From Tetrahymena thermophila SB210 (lineage: Eukaryota > Ciliophora > Oligohymenophorea > Hymenostomatida > Tetrahymenidae): DNA of 64,000 nt. Below, piece by piece: positions 12,864 to 24,904 of the stretch; the stretch's first letter is position 1; the number at the start of each line of letters is the position of its first letter. Under the pieces are notes generated by a model. That model was not told where the DNA came from, did not search any database, and saw only the letters and a list, made by a program, of their open reading frames with translations. The stretch is from contig NW_002476290.1 in assembly GCF_000189635.1 (NCBI RefSeq), positions 212,252-276,251 on the forward strand, read 5' to 3'. Position numbers and translations under genes: made by a program.

Positions 12864-14000
12864 TTAATCTTACAACTTATTTACTATATTTCTATTTTTT
12901 TATATGTTCCTTTTGTTATTTTACTATAAACCTTCAACTTTTTGCAATTATTTATACTTACTTCTTTCTGTATTTTTTTATAGTAATATTATTATTATTA
13001 TAAATAGTTTGACAAATTTATTTATAAGCTATCAAAAGCTAAGTAAAAATATTAATTTTGATATTTTGAATATATAATTTTCATTTACACTATAATATAC
13101 TAGCTGAAAATATTGGAAAAATTCAAAAGGTTATTGATTACATTACTAAATACAAAAAATTTAAAATATCTGTAAATAAATTATTCACATTTATACAATA
13201 AACAAAGTGTTTTTACTTAAAAAGATATCCATTTATTAATTACCTTAAAATTGATTATAATCAGCTTTTATTTTTAAAGCATTCAATTCAAGAATTTAAT
13301 AAAAGCAAATTTTTTACTGAGCTACTTATTAATAAATACAAATAATAAATTTCAATAACAAGCTAAATAATATTTTAAATGATTTTTCTTTGTTTAATAA
13401 ATATATTTTTTATGAAGCTATAAATGAATCTCTATCATTTAAATCATTACACAATTTTTTGATGTTCTATAATAAATTTTTAGCAGAGCTTTTTATTTTA
13501 CTGGATCAAATTAGATATAAAAAATTTTAGCGATTTAATTTTACTCAAGAAAATAAATGTGTTAGAATAGACTTGTAATTATTTGTTATTTTCATAGATA
13601 GGTTAGTAAATATTCTTTCGTGAATAAATTTAAAATTTTACAAATTGCTTGTAAAAGGAAAGTAATTTGTTGCAATTACTCATTGAGTTGCAATAAAAAA
13701 CAAAGGATTAGCTTGAATAAATTAATAAATTTTTGTTTTAATAAGTTGTCTTTTAAATGAAATTATAATTTTATATGAAATTACAAGATTAATATCTAGT
13801 TTTAATAAATTAAGTTGAATAAAATTAAATTTTACTCTCAATTATTCTTTGCATATCTTTAATAATTAATTAATTAATTTAAATAATATAAATTATTATT
13901 TAAAATTAAGCAAAAAAAAAATAAAAATAATTTCCAAATTAATAAGACTAAAAAAAGCATTTTTTTCTATTGATTTTATTTCTATTATTTAAAAAAATCT
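12864..14000. other. AT-rich spacer, no gene seen
   Basis: Both flanking genes are on the minus strand, so this holds the 3' region of the LRR-like gene and the promoter of the 445-residue protein. Both strands show only A/T-rich low-complexity sequence. Confidence 0.4.
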
Positions 14001-15449
14001 TCATAAGGAATTATCAAATAAACTCTCAACAATATGACAAGGTAAATCTTTTCTAAATTAAGTGTAATAGGGAGATTTTTTATAGGCTTAGAGGAAATAA
14101 ATAATATTCTTTCTAACTTTAGGCAGTTTTATTAAAGTAGAGAGATATTTTATAGTTTCATATTTCTCAGAATGAGATGATATGATAAGTTTTGTGAGCA
14201 GTTTTAAATCGAAAATAGAATTTCTCAGAATTTTCATCCCACTCCATGAGACATACTCATGGACATGTATTTCTAGCTGCTATAAATGAGCTATTTTACT
14301 TATTTACTTCATAAAGAGCTATAACAAATCTGGATTGACTTTGTTATTATCACTATCATTATAGTTATTACCTCCAGCAGCACTAACTTGGTGTTTGATA
14401 TTTCTTTGGTCTTAAAATCCTGTTCCAAGATTAAAGAAAGATACATTTAACGATTTGCATTATTTTAGATTGCTTAAAAACTCTGATAATGCATGAACAG
14501 CTTGATCTTAATTTTACTAATTGAAATAGCTCCATCTCTAAAAGTTTAATTCACATGCACTAAGTTGATGAGCACAGCTAGCAGAGAGGGAGTTACAAAT
14601 CATCGCCAAATGCTTGAACTCAATATCTTCCCACCATCTTAGATTTAACGATAAGTGTTTTAAGTATTTTTTATTTGAAAGAGCTAAACAAAATTTCTTA
14701 GCAGAATTGCTAGGGTCTTTGATATTTTGCCTAAAAAACGAGAACCAACAAGCAAGCTTTAATTTAAGTGTTCTTAATTGGGTCAGCTTTTCCAGTCCTT
14801 CACAAAACCCAACAAATCCATCTTCATTTATCTATTTCTTTCTTTCAGAACTTGGATCATCTAAATCGAGCTCAAGCAATGTTAAAGATTGCATATTTTA
14901 TAATATACAACCTAAACTTTTGACTGTCTTGTTAGTAACAGAGGGATTCAGAGAACGATTTGAACTGATAATTTAGAGTTCTAAAAGATTTTATCTTCCT
15001 AGTTAAATTAGAACACTCTCAATATTTGGAATAACCATAAAAAGTAAGCCCCAGTGATCTATGTTAATGGATAAAGATTTCAACTTGTTAAATCTATCAC
15101 TTATTCCTTAAAGAAGATAAAACAACTCATCACCTCCTAATCCTGCTTCGTCATTTTAGTTATTTTGAAAATATAAAGCTATTCTCTGCTTATCCCTGCT
15201 CACTTGTTTAATTCTCTTTTAGAAGTATCTCAGAATATCATCTGATATTTCAATCCATTTAGGGAGAACTAATGATAACTCAGGTACCTTAATCTGATTA
15301 ATTCTACTTTAAGCATCGTTTTAGTTTAATTTAATATGCTAGGCTTAATGGATAGAGCTTTAAGCTTAATTAATTTTATTTTCATTCTCCTCAAAGTAAG
15401 CAAAGTTATATTCATGCTCTAAAATTTCTAAGTTTTTTAGAATATTCAT
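14001..15449 (-). CDS. Leucine-rich-repeat-like protein, 482 residues
   Basis: A single exon, ATG 15447-15449 to TGA 14001-14003, exactly 483 codons with TAA/TAG read as Gln. The protein is soluble. Repeating LxxLxLxL stretches are spread through the middle: FNKLKSLSINIDHW, LTLLELDLDD, TQLRTLKLKLACWF, YLKHLSLNLRWW, CKSLNVSFFNLGTG and LQQLEIHVHEYVSW. This is the irregular RNI/LRR style abundant in ciliates, where the domain usually mediates protein binding. The N-terminal ~100 residues contain Gln/Asn-rich low complexity and an F-box-like position (LPKWIEISDDILRYF), but I would not call an F-box. No catalytic domain is attached. A plus-strand open stretch at 14614-14976 lies antisense within it and is a shadow. 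Confidence 0.78.
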
Positions 15450-16200
15450 TTTTAGTTGTTTTTTCTATATAAATTTTAATTCAATTAAAACCTATTTTTG
15501 ATACATAATTATTTAAATTTTTGTTGGCAAATAGTAAATATTATTATAAACCATCTAAAAAATCATATTTGCGCAACATAGAAAGTTCATGTTTGATTAA
15601 AATAATCATTTGTAAACAATCAAAGTAATATCATTTCTGCAAAGATCAGATTATTTATTATTTCTATCTATAATTTTTATATTTATTTCTCATATTTATT
15701 GAATATGATTTAATTTTCTTGAAATCTTTACAACATTAAATAAAATAAATACTTAATTAAATTAATTAATTATAAAATTTATAAAATTAAATATAACTTT
15801 TTTCAAAACAAGTTGATTAATAAAATAATTTTGATTTTCATAATATTTATTATATAAAATTTAATTATGATGAAAATGAAATAGAATATGCTATTGGTTA
15901 ATATTAAGAAAAATGCATTAATAATAATAATAATGATTAATACATTAAATATTTTAAGTTGCATTCAATTTTGCTATTTTGATAATCAAATTAAATTTTT
16001 TTTTCATTTTCTCAAAATATTTTTATTAAATTATAAATTATTTATTCAATAAATCAATTTTTTACTTTATTGGAATTTTTTAATTATTTTAAATTGTATT
16101 TTTATCGTAAAACTTAAATTAATCAATCATAAAATCAAAAATAAAAAAAATATTTTAAAGTATTTGAAAACAATAAAAAATCATCAAATATTTAAAAAAT
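15450..16200. other. AT-rich spacer
   Basis: Upstream of the LRR-like gene. Extremely A/T-rich; nothing recognisable on either strand before the repeat array. Confidence 0.4.
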
Positions 16201-16214
16201 TTACATGTTAAAAT

Positions 16215-17300
16215 TAATAATTTTAAAACTTGAATGCTTTTTAGTTACTTAAAATTATTTTAGCAATTTCTCTTCTATTCATGGCGCTATACCTTTTTGC
16301 ATTTTTATAAATATTTACAAAGAATTATTTGAATTTATACAAATAAAACTTTGGAGATTTTAATTTTTTAAACAAATAAGATTTTGAAATAAAATATTTT
16401 TCGAAATGAAGTTTTAGTTAAGTTTTTTATTGCTATTAATAGTAGATAGATATAATAAGTATTCAAGATTTTGAAAAATTATTGAACAAAAACCAATAAC
16501 AATAAATTTTATTTATTAATAAAGAAACAATCAACGAAATAAAGTTTCAACAATATAAAAAAATTGAAAGACCCATAAAATTGTTTAATTAATTTTTGAT
16601 TGATATTTAATTGCTTAATTAAGAATATCTTTAAAGTCAAGTCAATGAGTTACTTCAAACGCTTGTTAAACTCCCCTTATACTCATGGCGCTAAACTTTT
16701 TTCAACATTTATTATTTAAGTATTGCAAAAATTATAATATTTAAATCTATTCTAAAATATCATTAAAAGACCCACAAAAAATTTAAATTAATTTTTGATT
16801 GATATTTAATTGCTTAATTAAGAATATCTTTAAAGTCATGTCAATGAGTTACTTCAAAATTGGCTTAATTTATCTTATACTCATGGCGCTAAACTTTTTT
16901 CAACATTTATTATTTAAGTATTGCAAAAATTATAATATTTAAATGTATTCTAAAATATCATTATAAGACCCACAAAAAATTTAAATTAATTTTTGATTGA
17001 TATTTAATTGCTTAATTAAGAATACCTTTAAAGTCAAGTCAATGAGTTACTTCAAAATTTGATTCAATTTCCCTTATACTCATGGCGCTATGCTTTTTTC
17101 AACATTTATTATTTAAGTATTGCAAAATTATGATATTTAAATCTTTTCTAAAATATAATTACAAGAAGCATAAAAAATTTTAATTAATTTTTGATTGATA
17201 TTTAATTGCTTAATTATGAGTTGAAAAAAGTTTAGCGCCATGAGTAAAAGATAAATTAAACCAATTTTGAAGTAACTCATTTATTATTTAAGTATTTATT
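16215..17300. repeat. ~198-bp tandem repeat array with an inverted segment in the last unit
   Basis: Units begin AAGACCCA(C/T)AAAA at ~16568, ~16767, ~16965 and (degenerate) ~17163, a spacing of 197-199 bp. Each unit contains TTTTTGATTGATATTTAATT, AATGAGTTACTTCAAA and ACTCATGGCGCTAAACTTTT. A diverged partial copy with TTCATGGCGCTATACC lies at ~16277. In the last unit the stretch from ~17222 to ~17280 reads as the reverse complement (AGTTTAGCGCCATGAGT, then TTTTGAAGTAACTCAT), while both flanks keep the normal orientation. No coding potential is seen. Confidence 0.88.
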
Positions 17301-18875
17301 GCAAACATTTTAATATTTAAATCTTATCTAATATAAAATTACCAGAGAAGATAATTTAAAAGGAGAAAGTATAAGTAAGTAATTCTTATTATCTATAGAT
17401 ATATATGAAAACTTAACTAATTTCTAGTTTAATATCCTTCCCTAGCTTATTTATTATGAACCTTTATTTCTAAAATTAATTTACATAATAATATAGTAGA
17501 TAGTATTAAGTTTTTACAAAGACCCTAAAGTTTGTAAAAAACCTTAATTTACTTCTATTTCTTAGATTTATTAAGTGGTATTTCTTAAAAATAATTTAAA
17601 ATAAATACAATAAATGTTAAAGAATTAAAACTAAATAGTTAAGGATCCTGTTATTTAACAAATTTTAACATATTTTTATAATAAAAGAATAAATAAATAT
17701 ATATAAATAAGATAAAGCGAACTATAATATTTAGAATAATTGCTCTTTAGTTTATTAATTTTTTGAATTTCATACTTTTCTTTAGTAATTTCCAATAAAA
17801 TAAATAAATAAATATCAATTTAAGTAAATCATTTAAAAAAATGAAAAAATAAATTTTAAGCAAAATAATTAATTAATTTGAAATATTTAAGAGCATATAA
17901 TAAAACATATAATTAAAAATAAAATTTTTAATTTTAAACATAAATCTAGATTTTATTTTTCAATAAAACTTTTGTTTAAATTTTTTATCAAATTTTCTTA
18001 TCACTAACTTATGAATATTAATATATAATAATTATTCTTTTCAAAAATTAGTTAAGGGACATTTAAAAAATTTAACAAAATTGACTCCTTAACTTCAAGT
18101 TTCACATTAAATTATTACTTTTTATTTGTTTGAATTAGATGTAAATAAGTAGTTTTATAAAAATAATTTTTTAAAAATAAATAAAATTGACAAAAAAATT
18201 CTTAATCAACAAATTATATTTGCTTATTTTAAATATTTAATTAATGATAATATAGCCATTTTTATACAAGTAACTAATTATAAATTGAAGTTGTAGATTA
18301 TTAAATAATAAAAAGAAAAATAATATAAATTTAATATATTATCAAAAATTAAATGATTTTTAATTTCTTTTTGAAAATAATTTAATATTTTTAAAAAAGA
18401 ATATAATAATTCTTTTAAATTAATTAATTTATTTTTCTAATATTTAAAAGTCTAAAATTTAATTTGTTATATTTGTATTTTAAATACTTAAAAATTGCAA
18501 CTATTTTATAATTTAATCTAATAAAATTTATAAATATTTACAATATGATTCAAACATTAATTAAGTAAGAATATATAACACATTTAAATATTATTAAAAG
18601 AATTTTTATGAGTGTTTAAATTAAGTTTCGAGCAAAGTTTTAATACCAAATTTTAATATGTGATTGGGTAGAGACTAGCGAATTTTAATAAGTTAATCAT
18701 CAAAAAACAGTATTATAATATCCGAATTATCTAAATCTGCTTAAAAAGTAGAAAAACAAATAAATCAATCAATAGAATTTAGATTAATATTGTTCTTTTT
18801 GGTTTTTGAGTCAAACACCAAATAAAAAGTATAAAATAAGCTTTTTTAAATAGATAACAACATAGCATAGGTTTA
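17300..18875. other. AT-rich intergenic region upstream of the protease gene
   Basis: About 1.6 kb of A/T-rich DNA with no frame of convincing codon composition on either strand. It presumably contains the protease promoter. Confidence 0.4.
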
Positions 18876-21456
18876 ATGGGGTCATGCAGCTCAAGAAGTG
18901 ATAAAGGTAAATATTTGGAAAATTTAATGCATATAATTTATGGTATATTTTGTATGTATGCGTGTTCAGGTTTAAAGTATTAGTTTAATTTTGCTACTTT
19001 ATAAATAAACTTTTGAGATTGTCATTTTTTTAATGTTATAAATAATAGATGAAGTCAAAGATGTTATTAAAATTTAGAAAGGACATAATAATGAAATGGA
19101 GTAGTCAGCTGATAAACGATAAAAAGGAGCTTTGAATAAAAGACTAAGCGTAATTTTAGTTTTTTTATTTTTAAGGAATCTAAATAAATATTTAAAAATA
19201 AGATCAATTACAACAAAATTCCAAACAAAATTCACAAATAAGATACCCGTTTTTAGCAAGGAATAATAGAAGTAGATGAGATATCAGGTTTGGTTGGGTT
19301 ATCAAACTTGGGTAACACCTGCTTTATGAATTCAGGTAAAAATTACATTTAAAGATATAGAAATTTCTAGCTTATTTGACTTTTAAAGTAATTTGATATT
19401 TTTTACTATAAAAATATAGCACTTCAGTGTTTAAGCAATGTACCTCCTTTATGTGATTACTTTTTAAGCAAGCTGCATGAAAAAGAAATAAATTATGATA
19501 GTTTTCTAGGTTCATAGGGTAAAATCACTCAATAATTTGCAGAATTAATGATGTAAAATATAAATAATTAAAAAAATTAGCATTTTAAAATAAAGAATTA
19601 CATGTCAAAATAAATGCTTATTAATGATTATATTTTGCTCATTCTAAAATTTAATAAATAAACGTTTTCTTTTTTAATAAAAGAGATATGTGGAATACTT
19701 CAGATAGTTATATTATCCCTTAGAAGTTTTTAAGGGCTATTGGTAATTTTGGACCTTAATTTGCTGACGGATCTTAATAAGATTCTCATGAATTTTTGGC
19801 ATTTTTGATGGATATTTTACATGAAGTAAGTTAATTAACTAATTAACTTTAGTAGAATAAATAAAATTTTTTTGAAATTTATAAGGATTTGAATAGAGTC
19901 AAATAAAAACCTTATATTGAAGGTAAAGATTATAATGGAAATGATTATGAAAAATATGCTAAAGAGTGTTGGAAAGAATATTTGATGCGTAATAGATCTA
20001 TTATTGTAGATTTGTTTTAAGGGTAGACCAAATCGACTCTTAGATGCTTAAAGTGTAATACTGTTTCTCATAAGTTTGAAACATTTATGTATTTAAGTGT
20101 TCCTATTCCTGACTCATAAAAATCTAAAAAATTATCTTCTAAGAGAAGTATAGAAGAAGACAGCGAATCATTCTCCCTTTAAAGATGCATTTAAGAATTT
20201 ACTAAAGAAGAGAAATTAGAAAGAGGTGAGCTTTGGTTTTGTCCTAAGTGCAAAAAACACTAAGAGTCAACTAAAAAGATAGACTTGTGGAAAATGCCTA
20301 ATATCCTAATCATCCATTTAAAGAGATTTGAATTTAATAAAGACAGAAGATGCAAACTTAGCAATAAAATTGATTTTCCAATTAAAAATTTTGACATTTC
20401 AAGTCTAACAGCTGGAAAATAAAGAGATATTCCCATCTATGATTTATTTGCAGTTTCTGTAATTTTTCTTTGATTAAAATAATTGTTATCTGTTATAATT
20501 TTATAAACAAGAACCATGGAGGAACGCTCTCATCAGGTCATTATACATCTTATGCGAAAAATAGAATAGATTAAAACTGGTATTTCTTCAATGACACTCA
20601 AGTTTAGTATGTTGAAGATCCAGAAGATAAAGTAAATAATACATAATTATATTTTAATTAATGATAATTGTAATAAAAACATACATTTTAGAACAAATAC
20701 GAAAATTAAACTAATTGAATTTATTATATAAAGTTAAGTAGCAGTTAGTCTTATGTTCTCTTCTACTCAAAGACAAGTGTTGAAGAATTTTATAGGTAAA
20801 CTCTTTCTGATCCTGAAAGTTGGCCTCACTTTTATGATGAAGATAAGCAAAGTAATAAGTAAAAGGAAGATGCTAAAGAGAGTGAATTAGATGAACTGAA
20901 CAGAAATAGGAGAAAAAGAAACACTAAGTAGCACACTTATAAATTCACAAATGAAATTTAAAAAAGAGACTCTAAACTATACCCGACTATTCTTCCTTAA
21001 AATTCTAATATTTAAAATATCGAAGAAATTAACAACAACACAAATTAAAATAGAAATGGAAGTCAAACAAGACTTAATAATGGAAAAAGCTAGACAAACA
21101 TAAAAAGCTAAACATAGTTTGAAATGATGAATTCTGTTATAAACGAAGAAGAATTTTAAGGTAATTTGGATTATAGTTTGAATATTAGTAAGGAGATTAA
21201 ATAACTAGATAAAATGAACTCAAAGACCTTAAAAAGTAATAAAATATAAGTCTCAAATAGCTCAGTAAAATAAAGAAATATTTAATATTTTGGTAATGAT
21301 TAAAAATCTGCAAGTATAAACGTAATTATTTCTCCTCGAGATGAGAATAAGAATTAGAATTAGATACAAAACAGTAGATATCACATTGAAGATTCATATG
21401 CAAAAAACCTATCCACTTAAAATAATTAACAAGCTTACAATTATAAGTATCAATGA
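18876..21456 (+). CDS. Ubiquitin carboxyl-terminal hydrolase (USP/UBP family, C19)
   Basis: This is a cysteine protease that removes ubiquitin from proteins. The Cys box [16 protein letters not shown] carries the catalytic Cys at 19320-19322. The His box [15 protein letters not shown] carries the catalytic His at 20539-20541 and is followed by WYFFNDTQV. Between them are [15 protein letters not shown], two CxxC pairs forming the usual zinc ribbon (LRCLKCNT and WFCPKCKKH), and [12 protein letters not shown], in the family order, so the enzyme looks active. Start: ATG 18876 gives [10 protein letters not shown], a predicted N-myristoylation signal with an adjacent palmitoylatable Cys, so it may be membrane-anchored. 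Introns: 18907-19048; an unusually short one at 19150-19175; 19336-19419; and further ones near 19553-19683, 19825-19884, 20462-20510 and 20632-20735. The ~220-residue C-terminal tail is polar and Asn/Gln/Ser-rich. TGA is at 21454-21456. Confidence 0.93.
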
Positions 21457-22544
21457 ACAAAAATGTTTATTCTTCAAGAATAAAATTCATTAATCAATCC
21501 CTCATTATTTAATAATTAAAAAGAATAAAAAAAATAATATTCAATTGTTCTTAAAAAATATAAAATTTGAAAGCAATTCTATGAAATAATCATGAAACCT
21601 CTCTCTATCAATTAAAAAAATCATATATTTAAATTAATTACTGTATATTCATTTTGTACATAGAAGTCTTACTATTTATAATTATTATTGTTTTAAATAA
21701 TACAGTTTAATATAATTTTTAAATAACTAAATCAACCCTTAGATTATTGCTATTAAATTTAATATATATTAAAAAAATAAAAGATATTTGCATAACTATA
21801 ATAACAATAGGTACTTAGTATAGTTAATTCATAAATTATTAATAATTTACTACTTATTTTTGGGTTAAATAACTCTAAAAAGTACAAATATAATCTTTCA
21901 TTACGAAGAAATATCAATCTTGAACATCATTAATCAATAAATGAATTAGACCTAAAATAAAGTATATTGTATGAATTATGGATTTTTTAATAATCTTTTA
22001 ATTGTATTGTGTAATAAAAATAAGGCATTAGGTGATTAAACCATATACTAATTAAAACACTTGTTTAACTTATTTGAATATAATTTATTTAGCTTTAAGG
22101 ATTTATAAAAATAACTTTAAGCTGTATTTAGCTTAACAAAATAAATATTTTAGAATTGGTTTTATGAAATTTAAACGATAAAATTTTGACATAAAATAAA
22201 TATACTGTTAAAAAGAAAAAATTAATTATGGTAAAATATAATTAAATTATTGAATTAATTCACAAAATTCATCCATTAATTAATGTTCATACTTTAATAT
22301 TGCTCCATACATTTATTATTTTCAAGCAAGCAAGCGTTAAAGATAACTTTTAAATTATCTCTCTACAAATGCAAATTTTAAAAAGAATTTAATCATAATC
22401 AAAAACCTTTCAAAAAATTAAAAATATTAAAATTGGAATAATTATTCAAACAAAACTAGTAACGAGATAAAAAAAGCGTTTAGTTTTTATCATAAGAATC
22501 TTAAACAAAGAAATATTTTAATTAGGATATAAGCCTACCTAGGT
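21457..22544. other. AT-rich spacer between two plus-strand genes
   Basis: Contains the protease 3' region and the promoter of the HN1-like gene. No other structure recognised. Confidence 0.4.
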
Positions 22545-23754
22545 ATGAGTGGAAATGTGAACGTAGCTAATTATTGTAATTTTGGTTCTAATAGGACATC
22601 AAATGTGAGAGTAAATCAAGGACCAGGTATGTTATTTATTACATTTTCTTTTTTATTCAATATTTTTATTATAACATTCTCAAATAAGGTGGTAATAGCT
22701 CTTTAAGCTTAGCATGGTGCACTGATGACACATAGAAGCCAAGTGTTAGAAGCGGAAGTTAAAATAATTATTATCAAAGGGAAAGCAATTCTTATGGTAA
22801 TTAGTATCAGAATTCCTACAAAAACGATAAAGGTAACAACTCTGATAATTAAAAATACAATCCCATCACTGGAAACCCTGTTTCAAGCTATAATGCAAAC
22901 AATTACGCTTAAGAGACCAAATACTAAGAAGACAACTTCAACCAAAACCAAAATCGTTATGACCCAGGTGACATTAATTAGTATTATGTGTAGCAAAAGA
23001 AGCAATAAGGATATAACCAAGATAACTATGATGCTTATTAGAATAATAATGCTAATAGCAATCCTTATAGTGCCAAACCTCCTGTTTTTGGTAAGAGAGT
23101 TGAGACAAAAACTGAAAGTAACTATGATAACAACAAACAGTCTATCAAGGTAGTATTTAATAAAAAAAATTAAAACTAAATTAAAAAATTTATCTCAATA
23201 GGTACACCAAACTCCAGGCGGTAGATAAAATTTCTAAATTGGAGGAGATTATAACTACTTTAAAGATGATGGCGGTAATGATAAAATAGGTGGTTACAAA
23301 GGTAACTCACCACAAAAAAGTGACTCCTATTAAGCATTGAAGAACAATTATCGCAATATGGTCTCAAACGAACCACCACAATAAAATTATTAGTAAGAAT
23401 ATTAATAAAAGTATATGGCAAACAATTATGCTAACAATTCCGGAAGCAGTAATAGATCTTCCAGCTAAAACATATACAACAATGATCCATATGCAAGAAA
23501 CCAAAACTAAAACTATGGAAACTATTACCAATAGTAGCAGCAGTAAAGTAATTAACCACGTCAACCAAATAATCTCTAAGACGTCAAATTTGGCTATAGA
23601 GTGAACTAGCCTCCTGGTAAATAATATTAATTATAATCAGCATTTGTCTATTTCAAGAAATATTTTTTATAACTTAAGTAAAATGTTAATTATTTTTTTT
23701 AACTAACAAATTAATTAATTAATAGGTGGAAAAAGCAACATCACTTTCGGTTGA
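22545..23754 (+). CDS. HN1/Jupiter-like low-complexity protein, 328 residues
   Basis: Four exons (22545-22626, 22689-23149, 23202-23616, 23726-23754) sum to exactly 329 codons including TGA. Three copies of a Gly-Gly motif are spread along the chain: RVNQGPGGNSSLSLAW near the N-terminus, VHQTPGGRQNFQIGG in the middle, and RVNQPPGGKSNITFG at the very C-terminus. The same motif pattern (RV..PPGG.S...G, and a terminal PPGGKS....G) is characteristic of metazoan HN1/Jupiter (JPT1, JPT2) proteins; Drosophila Jupiter binds microtubules. Between the motifs the sequence is Asn/Gln/Tyr/Ser-rich and predicted disordered. The first two exons each end next to or within a motif region, and the C-terminal motif is split by the last intron. 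The open frame at 22725-23153 in another frame is a shadow. Confidence 0.75.
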
Positions 23755-24904
23755 TAATAAAAAAACAAACAAGCAAAAAACATAATATTTAAAAACAAGA
23801 AAATATATAAACAAATAAATAAAAGTTAATTAAAAATAAGTAATTATTAAACTTACTTAAACTAATTAAAATTAATACCTCATATAAATAATTTTATAAT
23901 AAAAATAAGCATCTATATTTGTAATGCATACATACATACATATTCTACTATATTGCTGAATTAGTAAATTTATTTCCTCTAATTTACTTCCTTCCACTTA
24001 TTTATTTTTTTTAATTGCTTTAAGTAATTGTTTGTTTTTTTTACTATTTTTAAATGATTAATAATACAGGCCTTTTATACCTTTTAATTAATTTTTTTTA
24101 TCTATTTTTTATTACTAATCTTTTTAACTAACTTCGTTGATTATTATATTAATTATTTTTAAAAATAAATAGCACACATATTTTAAATCATTAGTAATAT
24201 TTGCTATATAATATATATGCTTTATAATTCATATAAGGTTTGTTACCAAAAATTGAAATTTTGGGCACTGAGGAACAAAAAATAATTTCAGAATTTATGA
24301 TTTAAACAATTATTGAAAAGATGGATATTCTATATTATATTCTAAGTAATTAATTAATAAAATTAACTTATCAACAAAGTTAAAATTTTAAATTACTAAA
24401 TAATGTTAACAATATCATGTGATTAAATAAATGATATATTTTAATGGATTTTATTCAAATTAATTACATCATTATATGAATCCATTTTATTAAAATATAT
24501 TCTCTCCAAAAATATATAGAGTAAGTATTGATGAAAATCCTTAACGAATTTTTTGCTATTATCACTTATTTAATCTGTTTTTAATAACTTCATTAAAAAT
24601 CATAAATTTAAATGTTTTTGTTTTTGTTTTAGAAATTTATTTGAAATAAAGTTATTGAAATTAAAAAATTAGGATATTAAGTTAATTAATTAACTTCTAT
24701 TTTGAACAGAGATGAAAGTAAAATAATATGTTTGAGTAGATTAGAGTAAATAAAAATAATTTATACAAGTTTATAGTATTTTAATTTATTTTAATTATTG
24801 TGATAAATATAATAAGTATTGGTAAATAAAATCGTTTAAGTCTAAATGAAATTAAATTAAATTAATTAATAGATGTTAGTTAAATGCCTTATTTTAATTT
24901 TGTT
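23755..24904. other. AT-rich spacer between convergent genes
   Basis: Lies between the HN1-like gene (+) and the WD40 gene (-). Contains a short CATA run near 23928. Nothing else recognised. Confidence 0.4.

Noticed and set aside
14614-14976. 120-residue plus-strand ORF
   Set aside because: Antisense within the intact single-exon LRR-like gene; no motif of its own.
14001-15449. F-box domain at the N-terminus of the LRR-like protein
   Set aside because: The LPKW...ILRYF stretch is suggestive, but the rest of the F-box pattern is not recognisable.
16215-17300. CRISPR-like array
   Set aside because: Units are ~198 bp tandem repeats without short repeats and unique spacers, in a eukaryotic genome.
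22725-23153. 142-residue plus-strand ORF in the standard code
   Set aside because: It is an alternative frame of the second exon of the HN1-like gene; the real frame has matching splice phases and the PGG motifs.
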